Assembly (NCBI RefSeq): GCF_900112955.1
Contig: NZ_FONP01000001.1
Span: 310,001 to 374,000, forward strand
Direction of reading: 5' to 3'
DNA from: Peptostreptococcus sp. D1
GTDB lineage: Bacteria; Bacillota; Clostridia; Peptostreptococcales; Peptostreptococcaceae
DNA: 64,000 bases
A program made the position numbers and the translations under genes. Below the pieces are notes generated by a model. It worked only from the letters and a program-made list of their open reading frames with translations, had not been told where the DNA came from and made no database searches. Shown in pieces: positions 37,576 to 45,761 of the stretch. Position 1 is the stretch's first letter; each line of letters begins with the position of its first letter.

Positions 37576-38349
37576 TTAGTAATATGAGCTTATATAATTA
37601 ATTACAGTCGTATCTTCGTCCTCAACAATTCTTGCGTTAACTCTAAATACGTCTCTTAAAACCTTCTCTGTAATCACAGCTCTTGGCTCTCCTATATCAA
37701 TAACTTTACCTTCATCGATCAAAATTATTTCATCACAAAACCTCATTGCGAGATTTAAATCGTGTATGGCTGCAATAATAGTCAAACCCAATTTTCTTAA
37801 AATTTCCAATACCTTATACTGGTACCCAATATCCAAATGATTAGTTACCTCGTCTAGCACTATCAAATTGCTTTTTTGAGCTAAAGCCCTTGCCAACAGC
37901 ACCCTTTGCTTTTCTCCCCCAGATAAAGTCTTAAAAAAACGATGTTCTCTATCTTTTAATCCGACCAAATCTAAATATTCTCTCATAATCAAATTATCCT
38001 CTTCATGCGGACAGCTACTATCAAAAATACTATGATAAGGAAATCTCCCCATCAAAACAATGTCTCCAACAGTATAATCAAAATCACTTTGATTTTCCTG
38101 CGGCAAAACCGCCATTATCTTTGCTAATTTTTTTGAATCAAAATTTTTAATGTCAAAGTCATCTATATATATTTTTCCTTGAATAGGCTCAATGACTCTG
38201 TAAATTTGTTTTAATAATGTACTTTTACCACTACCATTCGGTCCTATGATACCTGCGAAAGAATCTCTTTTAAAATTTATAGTAATACCATCACATATAA
38301 CCTTACTATCAATGGAAAACGTCAAATTATCTATTTTTACTTTATTCAA
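37576..38349 (-). CDS. FecE/FhuC-type ABC transporter ATP-binding protein
   Basis: An approximately 257-aa ATPase of the iron-siderophore/B12 class: Walker A GPNGSGKST, AVLPQENQ Q-loop, signature LSGGEKQR, Walker B LIVLDEVTNHLD, and the H-loop AAIHDLN. DEVTNHLDI is typical of FecE/FhuC/BtuD. The likely start is the TTG at 38349, 7 nt after AGGTGA and two bases after the permease stop; a GTG at 38355 is the alternative. The apparent N-terminal extension further upstream lies inside the permease gene and is not real. Confidence 0.88.
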   Translation of the reverse strand: MNKVKIDNLTFSIDSKVICDGITINFKRDSFAGIIGPNGSGKSTLLKQIYRVIEPIQGKIYIDDFDIKNFDSKKLAKIMAVLPQENQSDFDYTVGDIVLMGRFPYHSIFDSSCPHEEDNLIMREYLDLVGLKDREHRFFKTLSGGEKQRVLLARALAQKSNLIVLDEVTNHLDIGYQYKVLEILRKLGLTIIAAIHDLNLAMRFCDEIILIDEGKVIDIGEPRAVITEKVLRDVFRVNARIVEDEDTTVINYISSYY

Positions 38350-38351
38350 TT

Positions 38352-39377
38352 TCACATCACCTGACCTCTTTTTTTCATAATGAAAAGGAAAAATGGAACT
38401 CCTATTAATGAAGTCAATACGCCAATTGGAAGATCTTTTGGAGCTACAATGATTCTTGATGTTGTGTCTGCCCAAACTAAAAATAGCCCTCCCAATAGAG
38501 TCGATACAGGAATAAGCTCTTTATGATTAGCACCAACAAATAGCCTTGCTAAATGTGGTATGATAAGTCCCACAAAGCCTACGCTACCACTTATCGATAC
38601 CAACGCTCCAACAATAATCGAAACCAACAATAGAAGAATTTTATTCAACCTATTTATTTTAACTCCAAGTATTACAGCAGTTTCTTTTCCCATCGAAATA
38701 ATATTTAATTGCTCAGACAAAAAAAATAATATAGCAAACCCCATCAAGCAAACTATAAGCGAAAATGGAATATCTTCCCAATGAATACCTCCTAATCCCC
38801 CCATCATCCAAAATACAATACCTCTAACCTTGGAATTATCAGGTGCAAATGCTATTATTAATTGTGTTATTGCACTACATAACATCGAAATTGAAATACC
38901 TACTAATATTAAATTAGAACTTGAAAACGATTTACTTCTTGAAGATATAACATATACAGAAAACATCACAATCATTGCACCCAAAAATGCCATGGTACTT
39001 GTTCCAATAATTCCCATCAGTGATACAGAATCAAAAAATGCGATAGAAAAAGCGGCAAACATACCTGCACCAGATTGTATTCCAAGTGTATAGGGTTCTG
39101 CCATAATATTACCTGTCAATGCTTGCATTATACAACCAGTCATCGCCAATCCACTACCTACAATAACAGCTACAATCGTCCTCGGAAGCCTTATATTCCA
39201 AATAATACTATTCAATCCCATATCATCTAGCGAAGTGTTAGTAAACGGTAGATGGTATTTGTAAACATCAAGTACTTGACTAAAAGTTATATTTGCGGAA
39301 CCTAGAAAAGTCGACAATGGTATTGATACTAAAATTAGCATAAGCAGAACAACACATATTTTTTTACACTTTTTCAA
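38352..39377 (-). CDS. FecCD-family iron-siderophore permease
   Basis: An approximately 341-aa permease with about nine to ten helices. Family segments: RLPRTIVAVIVGSGLAMTGC, QALTGNIMAEPYTLGI, GSVGFVGLIIPHLAR and PIGVLTSLIGVPFFLF. It forms the homodimeric channel for the binding protein and FecE-like ATPase of the same operon. The start is probably TTG at 39377 with AGAGGTG upstream. A long hairpin lies between it and the binding-protein gene. Confidence 0.9.
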   Translation of the reverse strand: MKKCKKICVVLLMLILVSIPLSTFLGSANITFSQVLDVYKYHLPFTNTSLDDMGLNSIIWNIRLPRTIVAVIVGSGLAMTGCIMQALTGNIMAEPYTLGIQSGAGMFAAFSIAFFDSVSLMGIIGTSTMAFLGAMIVMFSVYVISSRSKSFSSSNLILVGISISMLCSAITQLIIAFAPDNSKVRGIVFWMMGGLGGIHWEDIPFSLIVCLMGFAILFFLSEQLNIISMGKETAVILGVKINRLNKILLLLVSIIVGALVSISGSVGFVGLIIPHLARLFVGANHKELIPVSTLLGGLFLVWADTTSRIIVAPKDLPIGVLTSLIGVPFFLFIMKKRGQVM

Positions 39378-39395
39378 GAAAACACCTCTTCTCAA

Positions 39396-39434
39396 TTTGA
39401 ATGATACTGGTTAAAATATCCAGCATCATTCAAA
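39396..39434 (-). promoter_or_regulatory. Intra-operon hairpin between binding-protein and permease genes
   Basis: TTTGAATGATACTGG pairs with CCAGCATCATTCAAA (14 of 15) around a 9-nt loop, ending just upstream of the permease ribosome binding site. It may stabilise the upstream mRNA or reduce downstream expression. Confidence 0.6.
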
Positions 39435-39460
39435 TATATTATTTTCATTAATATGCCTAC

Positions 39461-40444
39461 TTATTTTTCAATCTGGATTATTTTCTCGTTTAATCTTTCG
39501 GCAGCATCAAAAACCTGTAAACCAGGGAAAACTTCGACTAATTTAACCACTACAAAATTATTATTTTTTATTGCTGTGACATTTTCTAATGCAGGATTAT
39601 TTTTTAATTTTTTTATCTTTTCTTCTACTGTTCCTGCTGTTTCACCTTGATCATAGCTGTGTACGAGAATTATATCAGGATTTCTCTTTGCTACCTCTTC
39701 CCAGCTCACCTCCTCAAACGAGTTTTGTAAATCAGAAAAAATATTTTTTCCTCCTGCCAAGCTTATGATTTCGTTCTCAATACCTTTTCCACTTGTCACT
39801 ACAGTTTTATCCCCACTATCAAAAGCCATTACTTTTATATCGCTTTTTTTGATTTTATTCCTCAACAAATTTTCTCGCTCTTTTAGTTCGTCTACTATTT
39901 TTTTCGCTTCACTTTCTTTTCTAAATATTTTACCAAGATCATTTATATCCGTATAGATATCTGATATTGATGGCTCTTTGGAATATGTTCCATTTATACA
40001 ATAAAAATTGATTTTTTCGCGTTGAAAATCTTCAACTGGTGCAACACCGTGCTTTCCAAAAGTATACACTGTTGCATATACAAAGTCAGGTTGCTTGGAC
40101 AATAACGTTTCAAAATTTGGCGTACCTTCAACTATGATATCAAGCTTAGATAGTTTTTCTTGATATTTTTGAAGACAATCTTTATGGCTTCCCTCCGCAG
40201 TAGCAACGCCAACAATTTTATTTTCAAGCCCCAATGCGACCAAAATTTGTGCAGCATCATAACTAAGAGGAATAACTCTCTCAGGTACCTTATCATATTT
40301 AGTAGTAATACCATAATTTTTTATTACCACTCCACCAACATTACTATTTTCATTACTCTCGACTTCTTTTTTTGAGCATCCGACCAAGCTTACAATCAAT
40401 GCTATCATAACGACAAAAACTTTAAAAAATTTCTTACTATTCAT
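39461..40444 (-). CDS. Siderophore-type substrate-binding lipoprotein
   Basis: A 327-aa class III periplasmic-binding-type protein anchored as a lipoprotein (lipobox IVSLVGC). The start of the N-lobe reads VPERVIPLSYDAAQILVALG, standard for FhuD/FepB/BtuF relatives, and the C-lobe contains SWEEVAKRNPDIILVHSYD. A long linking helix is expected near residues 160-190. It delivers ligand to the downstream FecCD permease. Ligand could be ferric siderophore, heme, cobalamin or a peptide metallophore; the Fur box upstream favours iron. Start at the ATG at 40444, 7 nt after AGGAG. Confidence 0.88.
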   Translation of the reverse strand: MNSKKFFKVFVVMIALIVSLVGCSKKEVESNENSNVGGVVIKNYGITTKYDKVPERVIPLSYDAAQILVALGLENKIVGVATAEGSHKDCLQKYQEKLSKLDIIVEGTPNFETLLSKQPDFVYATVYTFGKHGVAPVEDFQREKINFYCINGTYSKEPSISDIYTDINDLGKIFRKESEAKKIVDELKERENLLRNKIKKSDIKVMAFDSGDKTVVTSGKGIENEIISLAGGKNIFSDLQNSFEEVSWEEVAKRNPDIILVHSYDQGETAGTVEEKIKKLKNNPALENVTAIKNNNFVVVKLVEVFPGLQVFDAAERLNEKIIQIEK

Positions 40445-40548
40445 ATCCTCACTCCTATTCACAATTATTAGTATGGATAAACTCCCATATACAAATCTTC
40501 GTACCCTTATTTGGAATACCCTATAATATCCAAAAAGGAAAACGTTCT

Positions 40549-40765
40549 CTAGTTAACTACAGTCACTGTAAATGCTAATGTCTGTACTGCTAATGTCATC
40601 AAAACTTTCATGGCTGGTATTTCTGTTGATTCCCTTGTTAAATCAAAGTATATTACTTCGAATTTTGAATCTATTTTTTTCAATTTTTGCAATGTGAAAG
40701 CTATTATTTCATCAACTGTTTTCACATCTTTATTCTCGTATTTTTTCAACGAAATTAATCTTCAT
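40549..40765 (-). pseudogene. Truncated YcaO-like fragment (RiPP cyclodehydratase C-terminus)
   Basis: The minus strand at 40765 opens with ATGAAGATTAATTTC (MKINFVEKIRE, stop at 40730), one base after the stop of the small peptide ORF. The overlapping +1 frame then encodes VDEIIAFTLQKLKKIDSKF and EVIYFDLTRESTEIPAMKV. This closely resembles the YcaO C-terminal pattern (vvDLTrp...iPvvkVivpG). The expected PGLE ending is replaced by LMTLAVQTLAFTVTVVN. A full YcaO is about 400 aa, so only a short start and the C-terminus remain. Family assignment is by eye and tentative. Confidence 0.45.
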
Positions 40766-40766
40766 C

Positions 40767-40850
40767 CTAGTCTTCTGTATGACTAAGACTATGATGATGC
40801 ACTCTTACCGTTTCTACATTAACATTTGTGTTAGCAATATTAATCTTTAT
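40767..40850 (-). CDS. Possible 27-aa RiPP-precursor-like peptide with ATA start
   Basis: An AGGGAGGA site (40857-40864) sits 7 nt before ATA-AAG-ATT..., where an ATG would be expected. The frame reads KINIANTNVNVETVRVHHHS then LSHTED and stops at 40767-40769. The downstream ATG follows one base later, as in coupled genes. There is no ATG, GTG or TTG start at the right distance, so it is either ATA/ATT-initiated or decayed from ATG. A short peptide with a polar/His-rich C-terminus before a YcaO fragment suggests a modified-peptide precursor. Unverified. Confidence 0.35.
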   Translation of the reverse strand: MKINIANTNVNVETVRVHHHSLSHTED

Positions 40851-40959
40851 AATATATCCTCCCTAATATTATTTTTTCTTAAGTGATCACCAAATGAAAC
40901 AATTAATCATCTATACATATCAATGAACAAAACAGAATTAACTAACCCTGTTTAAGCAT

Positions 40960-41000
40960 ATTATATATCATTTACATCTATTATTCAATAATTATTATCA
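40960..41000 (-). promoter_or_regulatory. Sigma-A promoter with overlapping Fur box
   Basis: Minus strand: -35 TTGAAT (40983-40988), 17-bp spacer, -10 TATAAT (40960-40965). TGATAATAATTATTG (40986-41000) matches the Fur 7-1-7 box TGATAATnATTATCA at 13 of 14 defined positions or close to it, and overlaps the -35. It drives the peptide/YcaO fragment/uptake operon through a roughly 100-nt leader. The rest of the gap 40866-41209 contains no gene I can support. Confidence 0.7.
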
Positions 41001-41209
41001 AACATTTTTTATTATCATTTTTTTATTTAACTTTCTCCCGTAATACTCTAATCATAAAATATAATCTGAATAATACTAAAAATACATACCATATAAATGT
41101 TACCCCTCAGTTACATAAAGCCCTTCCATATGCTTTATCATATGTCCTCTATGGCTTTCTTTATATTTTTCAAAAACTACTTTATTATCTCTGATAAATA
41201 TACAAAGCC

Positions 41210-42073
41210 CTAGTCTTTCTCTGCTTTTCTATTAGCTTTCAAGTATTCCTCATTTGCAACTAACAGCTTTTCGTAATAGTCATTGTAGCTTTTACTAAAC
41301 TCTCTAAGCAAAGGTATTGCAAGCTCATAGTATCTATTTTCTATCATATAATTCTTCAATTTATCCTGTATATATTTAAGAGGGCTATTTTGGTAGGTAT
41401 CACTTTCTTTATATAAATTATACTGTTCAATAATTTCAATGTTTTCATCTAGCCATTTTTTAAAATCATCCATAGCCTCTATTTTAGAATTATTTACCAT
41501 CTTCATATTCTCAATATCAAAATCAGAGCCAATTTTTTCAATATAATCCTGCTCCTCTAATGACAATTCAAAGGAAGGTAATTTATCCAAATAATCAATA
41601 TATTTTGCATAAGCAACTTCCCCCTCTTTATCAAGCTGTTCATTTAAAAATGGTTGATACGCATAAAATATTACCTGTCCAAAATACCCCGGAAAAGCTC
41701 GCAATAACCTATCATATATCGATTCCTCCCGTTCAATCAACGCAATTTTTTCGTCTATTATTTTCTCACTTGCACCTTCAATAATCAACTTAATAACTTC
41801 ATTTTTTCTTTCGTCAATTTCCGACTGATGCTCTCTATTTCTCAAAATTGATGGTAATACAAAGCCATCAGAACGAATAATCGATTTAATTTCAGATATA
41901 TTAAAGCCAATTTTTCTGAACAAATTTACTTTTGACAAAATTTCAAAATCCTCTTCATTGTAATCTTTATAACCATTTTCGAGTTTTATAGGATTAATCA
42001 AGCCTTTTTTCTCATAATACTCAATTGCTTTTCGGGTTAAACCCGTTTTACTCTGTATTTCACTTCTTAACAT
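41210..42073 (-). CDS. MerR-family regulator with large C-terminal domain
   Basis: A 287-aa regulator. The N-terminal MerR winged helix reads LTRKAIEYYEKKGLINPIKL, then NGYKDYNEEDFEIL. A long helical C-terminal region (about residues 95-287) of a type found in drug- or stress-sensing MerR proteins follows; it lacks the Cys motifs of metal sensors. It likely controls its own promoter (42095-42125), which has the 19-bp spacer typical of MerR activation. No effector gene follows, so the regulon lies elsewhere. ATG at 42073. Confidence 0.82.
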   Translation of the reverse strand: MLRSEIQSKTGLTRKAIEYYEKKGLINPIKLENGYKDYNEEDFEILSKVNLFRKIGFNISEIKSIIRSDGFVLPSILRNREHQSEIDERKNEVIKLIIEGASEKIIDEKIALIEREESIYDRLLRAFPGYFGQVIFYAYQPFLNEQLDKEGEVAYAKYIDYLDKLPSFELSLEEQDYIEKIGSDFDIENMKMVNNSKIEAMDDFKKWLDENIEIIEQYNLYKESDTYQNSPLKYIQDKLKNYMIENRYYELAIPLLREFSKSYNDYYEKLLVANEEYLKANRKAEKD

Positions 42074-42094
42074 GTATATCACCGCCTTTATCAG

Positions 42095-42125
42095 AGTATA
42101 CCACTGTCCCCAATGTACAGGTCAA
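42095..42125 (-). promoter_or_regulatory. MerR-type promoter with 19-bp spacer
   Basis: Minus strand: TTGACC (42120-42125), 19 bp, TATACT (42095-42100). The spacer has an imperfect dyad (CTGTAC...GGGACAG). Overlong spacers are the hallmark of promoters untwisted by MerR proteins. Confidence 0.7.
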
Positions 42126-42417
42126 TATAAATAACTAAATATTCCATATTGAATTATTTATATACTCTAATTATACGTTTTAAAATACAAAAAACATTAT
42201 AAAAAGTAATATAAATATCTTTTTACGTCAAATTTATAGCTAAATTTATATTTTTGAATTGTACTATTGTTTTTGTTTATAATAATAGGGTACTAAAAAT
42301 GTGCATATACACATAAATTAGTACCCTATTGTAATAAATTTATTATCTAATTTTAGATTAAATATAGGAGCTTCCAATTGAAGTAATATTTTCTCAATAA
42401 AAGTTTAAAACCTACGA

Positions 42418-42951
42418 TTAAAGTAGTGCTTTTATATCTGCATCTAATTCTTCAGCAGTATATGTTGGAGAAAATCTTTCAACAACGTTACCTTCTCTAT
42501 CAACCAAGAACTTTGTAAAGTTCCATTTAATTTCACTTCCTTCAAATACCTGACCTATTGAAGCAAGCTTTTCTAGTAGACCCGCTGAAGCATCATTTGT
42601 CTTATCAACAGGCTTCTGTTCCTTTAAATATTTGAAAAGTGGATCTGCATTTGGTCCATTCACTTCTATCTTTTCAAAGTTTTCAAATGTAACGCCATAA
42701 TTTACCATACAGAATTTTGCTGTACCCTTCCCATCCTCTGGATTCTGATTAAGAAACTGTGCACATGGGAAGCCAACAATTTCAAATCCTTCACTATTAT
42801 ATTTCTTGTAAAGTTTTTCCAAACCCTCAAGCTGAGGTGTCAATCCACAGCCAGTTGCAATATTTACTATTAGTAATACCTTTCCCTTGTAATTTGATAA
42901 AGAAATCTCACCATCTTCTAAGCTTATTGCCTTAAAATCGTATACGCTCAT
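42418..42951 (-). CDS. Glutathione peroxidase-family thiol peroxidase
   Basis: A 177-aa thioredoxin-fold peroxidase. Active-site motif NIATGCGLT with Cys as the peroxidatic residue (a normal Cys codon, not selenocysteine), then GFPCAQFLNQNPED with the Gln, and KWNFTKFLVDREG with the Trp/Asn of the catalytic tetrad. In anaerobes lacking glutathione it usually runs on thioredoxin. Monocistronic, with a good ribosome binding site. It protects against hydroperoxides. Confidence 0.93.
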   Translation of the reverse strand: MSVYDFKAISLEDGEISLSNYKGKVLLIVNIATGCGLTPQLEGLEKLYKKYNSEGFEIVGFPCAQFLNQNPEDGKGTAKFCMVNYGVTFENFEKIEVNGPNADPLFKYLKEQKPVDKTNDASAGLLEKLASIGQVFEGSEIKWNFTKFLVDREGNVVERFSPTYTAEELDADIKALL

Positions 42952-43087
42952 TATTTTTTCCTCCTAAATCTATTTTGAAATATGTATCAACTTTTGGCAC
43001 ATATAACTTTTTTGATTGTATATATTAATATTTACCATTATTAGTATGACTTCAAACATATTTCTTTACAATATAGTGTAAAATTTT

Positions 43088-43762
43088 TTATTTTTTCCAA
43101 ATGCCTTCTCCCTTCCCTGATCCAATCTCAAAATGATATTTCACAATTCCCAAATCAATCTTTGTATAAAATCCCAAACCAGAAACTCTAAGTGCTACCT
43201 TTTCGCCATTTCTATCAAGCCTAAATTTCTGTTGATTCACTGCGGTTGGTGCAAGAAGAGCTGCTTCAATTCCAGATTTATACCATTCAGGATCTCCATC
43301 CTTAAAATCACTCACATCTGTAATCGATCTTAGCTTATGACCTTTACCATTGTTTTCACCGTATCCCAAAGCTACAACCAAGTATCTCTTTTCTCCAGGC
43401 TTTTCCATTCCTTGTGCCTTACTCTTTTTATATGTTAATGCAACCCAGCACGAATTAATCCCCAGCTCCTGAGCCTTCAACACTATTCTCTCACCATAAT
43501 ATCCTGCTTCGATATCCTTTCCCTTAGGACCAACGATAACAAGATAATTTTTACACCCCTTAAACCGTCCATATGAAGGTTTATTTGCCTGAAAAGCCTC
43601 TGGTTCGTTTGTAATTAACTGAATATTCATCCCACCCTCTCTATTACAATTGTCGATTTCCTGCTGTAGAACCTTTACAGACTCTTCATTCAACGGCTCA
43701 TCAGTAAATCTCCTTACCGAATGTCTCTGTCTCATTAATTCCATCATTTTTACTGTTTCCAT
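43088..43762 (-). CDS. Nitroreductase-superfamily protein (TM1586 type)
   Basis: A 224-aa FMN-binding oxidoreductase. RQRHSVRRFTDEPLNEESV at the start is the flavin-phosphate segment. The middle (GCKNYLVIVGPKG, GYYGERIVLKAQELGINSCW) and the later ALLAPTAVNQQKF give the two-lobed pattern of the larger nitroreductase variant sometimes called TM1586-like. Substrate unknown. It sits next to the glutathione peroxidase gene on the same strand, but 136 bp apart, so shared regulation is only possible. Confidence 0.85.
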   Translation of the reverse strand: METVKMMELMRQRHSVRRFTDEPLNEESVKVLQQEIDNCNREGGMNIQLITNEPEAFQANKPSYGRFKGCKNYLVIVGPKGKDIEAGYYGERIVLKAQELGINSCWVALTYKKSKAQGMEKPGEKRYLVVALGYGENNGKGHKLRSITDVSDFKDGDPEWYKSGIEAALLAPTAVNQQKFRLDRNGEKVALRVSGLGFYTKIDLGIVKYHFEIGSGKGEGIWKK

Positions 43763-43912
43763 AAACTATTTCCTCCTCACGCTTTCGCTTACCATATTAT
43801 TTCTATATATATTTACTTGTTTTGTTCTTGTTTTATTTATTTGCTTCATTATTTTTTATTGTTTTTTTATTTCCTTTTCAAGCATTACTTTATGAGTCTT
43901 TAGTCTAAGCGT

Positions 43913-44173
43913 TTAAACTATTATACAATAAAAATCTGAAAAATATTCAATGGTAAAGAAAATCGATACGAATATTAAATGTTGAATTCTTACCTCATTC
44001 AACAACGAACAAATTTTATTTTCTTCTGTATGATGATACTTGAAACCACATTTTTCTTGACATCGTCTTGATTTGTCATTTCCATCAAAATAACAACACC
44101 ACAATGCACTGCACCCCAAATCATCTGATTCTAACCATGGACGTAGAATTAATCTTTTTGTTGTAAATTGCAT
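43913..44173 (-). pseudogene. GNAT (RimJ/RimL-type) acetyltransferase with large internal deletion
   Basis: A good AAAGGAG site precedes MQFTTKRLILRPWLESDD, a normal GNAT N-terminus. The sequence then jumps to the C-terminal motif (SALWCCYFDGNDKSRRCQEK, CGFKYHHTEENK, LLNEVR). About 100 residues including the acetyl-CoA loop (Q/RxxGxG/A) are missing, so it is inactive. The C-terminal tail beyond residue 70 is not conserved. Confidence 0.7.
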
Positions 44174-44445
44174 ATTTTGTACTCCTTTCTGTGTTACCAT
44201 ACCAAGTAATAATTTGTAGCTATCAACCACATCATATACAATTTCACCATTACTGATGATTTTAAAATGCTCTCTGGCACAGATAATTCAAGGAAAAATT
44301 TCTATTCACTGAAAATAAAGATTCCACTATCAGAAATTGCCCCACTTAAAGTTTTTGATTATATGAAAAAACATCTACTATTCTCAGTGGATGCTTTCCC
44401 TTAATCCTGCTATTTTCCCTTAAATTATCACCATTTTAAGGTTTT

Positions 44446-44901
44446 TTATTTCAATCGCATATATTTTGTAGCTCTCCCCACACCTTCTCTTTTAATATTA
44501 CCTTCAGCTATCAATTTTCTTAGTGCACCTTCAATCGAACTTACACTTAGTGATGGGCAACGCTCTCTAATATCTTGTTTGGTAAACCTTCCGAGTTTCT
44601 GCAAAGTTGCTTTCCTTACAAGCTCAACAGCAGGAAGCTTTTCTTCGATAATAGAAAATCTATCTTCAAATGCTTTATATGCGGCGAGAATTATTCCTAA
44701 GTAGTCTTCGATGTAAGAGAGCAAGATAATGGTCTTTCCACTACCTGTCGGTCTTTTTAAGATGATTTTGTTCTTTGCGTTCTTGTCCGTTGCTTTGTCT
44801 AAAATCATTCCACTAACTTTTATAATAAATTTTAGAAAAGCAATTAGTATAGACAAGAGCAATATTATTGGAAATAAGATAATTTTCAATTCCCATCTCA
44901 T
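44446..44901 (-). pseudogene. Chimeric ORF: membrane segment, P-loop scrap and Fic-protein C-terminal wHTH
   Basis: A 151-aa reading frame made of parts. Residues 1-35 are a hydrophobic N-terminus (MRWELKIILFPIILLLSILI) like small membrane proteins of conjugative elements. A RPTGSGKT helicase-type P-loop follows without its domain. Residues about 70-151 (LAAYKAFEDRF, GRFTKQDIRERCPSLSVSS, LIAEGNIKREGVGRATKYM) match the winged-helix C-terminus of Fic-family proteins. It probably arose by deletions joining unrelated genes. Expression is possible; function unlikely. Confidence 0.55.
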
Positions 44902-44912
44902 AACATACCTCT

Positions 44913-45761
44913 TTATTTCTTTGACTTATCTTCTAAGCTCTTAATTCCCGTATTGTTCAACTTTTCAATTGACATCATCTGAGTTCTGGCAAGCTTTCTA
45001 AGTTCTATCATTCTTTCTTTTTGATCCATCCCTTTACCAATAAGGATTGCATTGTAGCTTTCCATATTTGCAAGTACCAGTAATTCATTCAGACTTGCAT
45101 AGTCTCTCATATTACCCTTTAAGTCAGGATTTTCTTCACGCCACTGTTTAGCTCTTTTGTTAAATAAAGCAACATTAAGCATATCTGCCTCACTTGCGTA
45201 TTTATAAGATAACTGTTCGTTGGTAAGATCCTTTAAAAGATACTCTTTGATTGCATCTGTATGAATTTTATAGTTAATCTTAGAAATTTCTCTATTCAAA
45301 TTCCAACCTAACGATAGCTTAGAATTTTCATCTGACTTAAGTCTCTTGTAATCTTGGATTACATACATCTTAAATTCAGCAGAAATCCATGAAGCAAATT
45401 CAAAGGCAATATCTGTATGTGCAAATGCACCGCCATATCTTCCACCTTTTGAGATAATTCCGATTGCTTCTGTTTTCTCTACCCATTTTTTAGGAGACAA
45501 TGTAAAGGAATTATATCCAGCTTCCGATTTAATTCGGTCGAATTCGACCGAATTGAAATTCATATTGTTTAAGCCTTCCCATAAACCAAGAAATTCAATT
45601 GTATCTTTTCTTCTCATCCAATTTTTAATTACATCACTTGGTTCATCACTTTTATATCTTGCAATATCCGTTAGACTTATATAGTCATTTTTAAAGTCTT
45701 CAGTATAAATTTGAATAGCAAATCCTTTTGCTTCAATCGTATCTTTTTTTACCTTAGACAT
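44913..45761 (-). CDS. KilA-N domain protein
   Basis: A 282-aa protein. The N-terminal KilA-N DNA-binding domain is visible in DYISLTDIARYKSDEPSDVI, KNWMRRKDTIEFLGLWE, KSEAGYNSFTLSPKKWVEKT and HTDIAFEFASWISAEF. The C-terminal half is helical and unassigned. KilA-N proteins are common in phages, plasmids and integrated elements; some act in phage defence or anti-repression. It has a strong AAAGGAGG ribosome binding site and an intact frame, unlike its decayed neighbours. An EFDRI segment has GAATTCGACCGAATT-type self-complementary DNA. Confidence 0.85.
   Translation of the reverse strand: MSKVKKDTIEAKGFAIQIYTEDFKNDYISLTDIARYKSDEPSDVIKNWMRRKDTIEFLGLWEGLNNMNFNSVEFDRIKSEAGYNSFTLSPKKWVEKTEAIGIISKGGRYGGAFAHTDIAFEFASWISAEFKMYVIQDYKRLKSDENSKLSLGWNLNREISKINYKIHTDAIKEYLLKDLTNEQLSYKYASEADMLNVALFNKRAKQWREENPDLKGNMRDYASLNELLVLANMESYNAILIGKGMDQKERMIELRKLARTQMMSIEKLNNTGIKSLEDKSKK

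Noticed and set aside
38350-38475. N-terminal extension of the FecE-like ATPase
   Set aside because: The extra residues come from the end of the permease gene read in another frame; the ribosome binding site supports a start at 38349.
42418-42951. Selenocysteine glutathione peroxidase
   Set aside because: The active-site codon is an ordinary Cys codon and no in-frame TGA or SECIS hairpin is seen.
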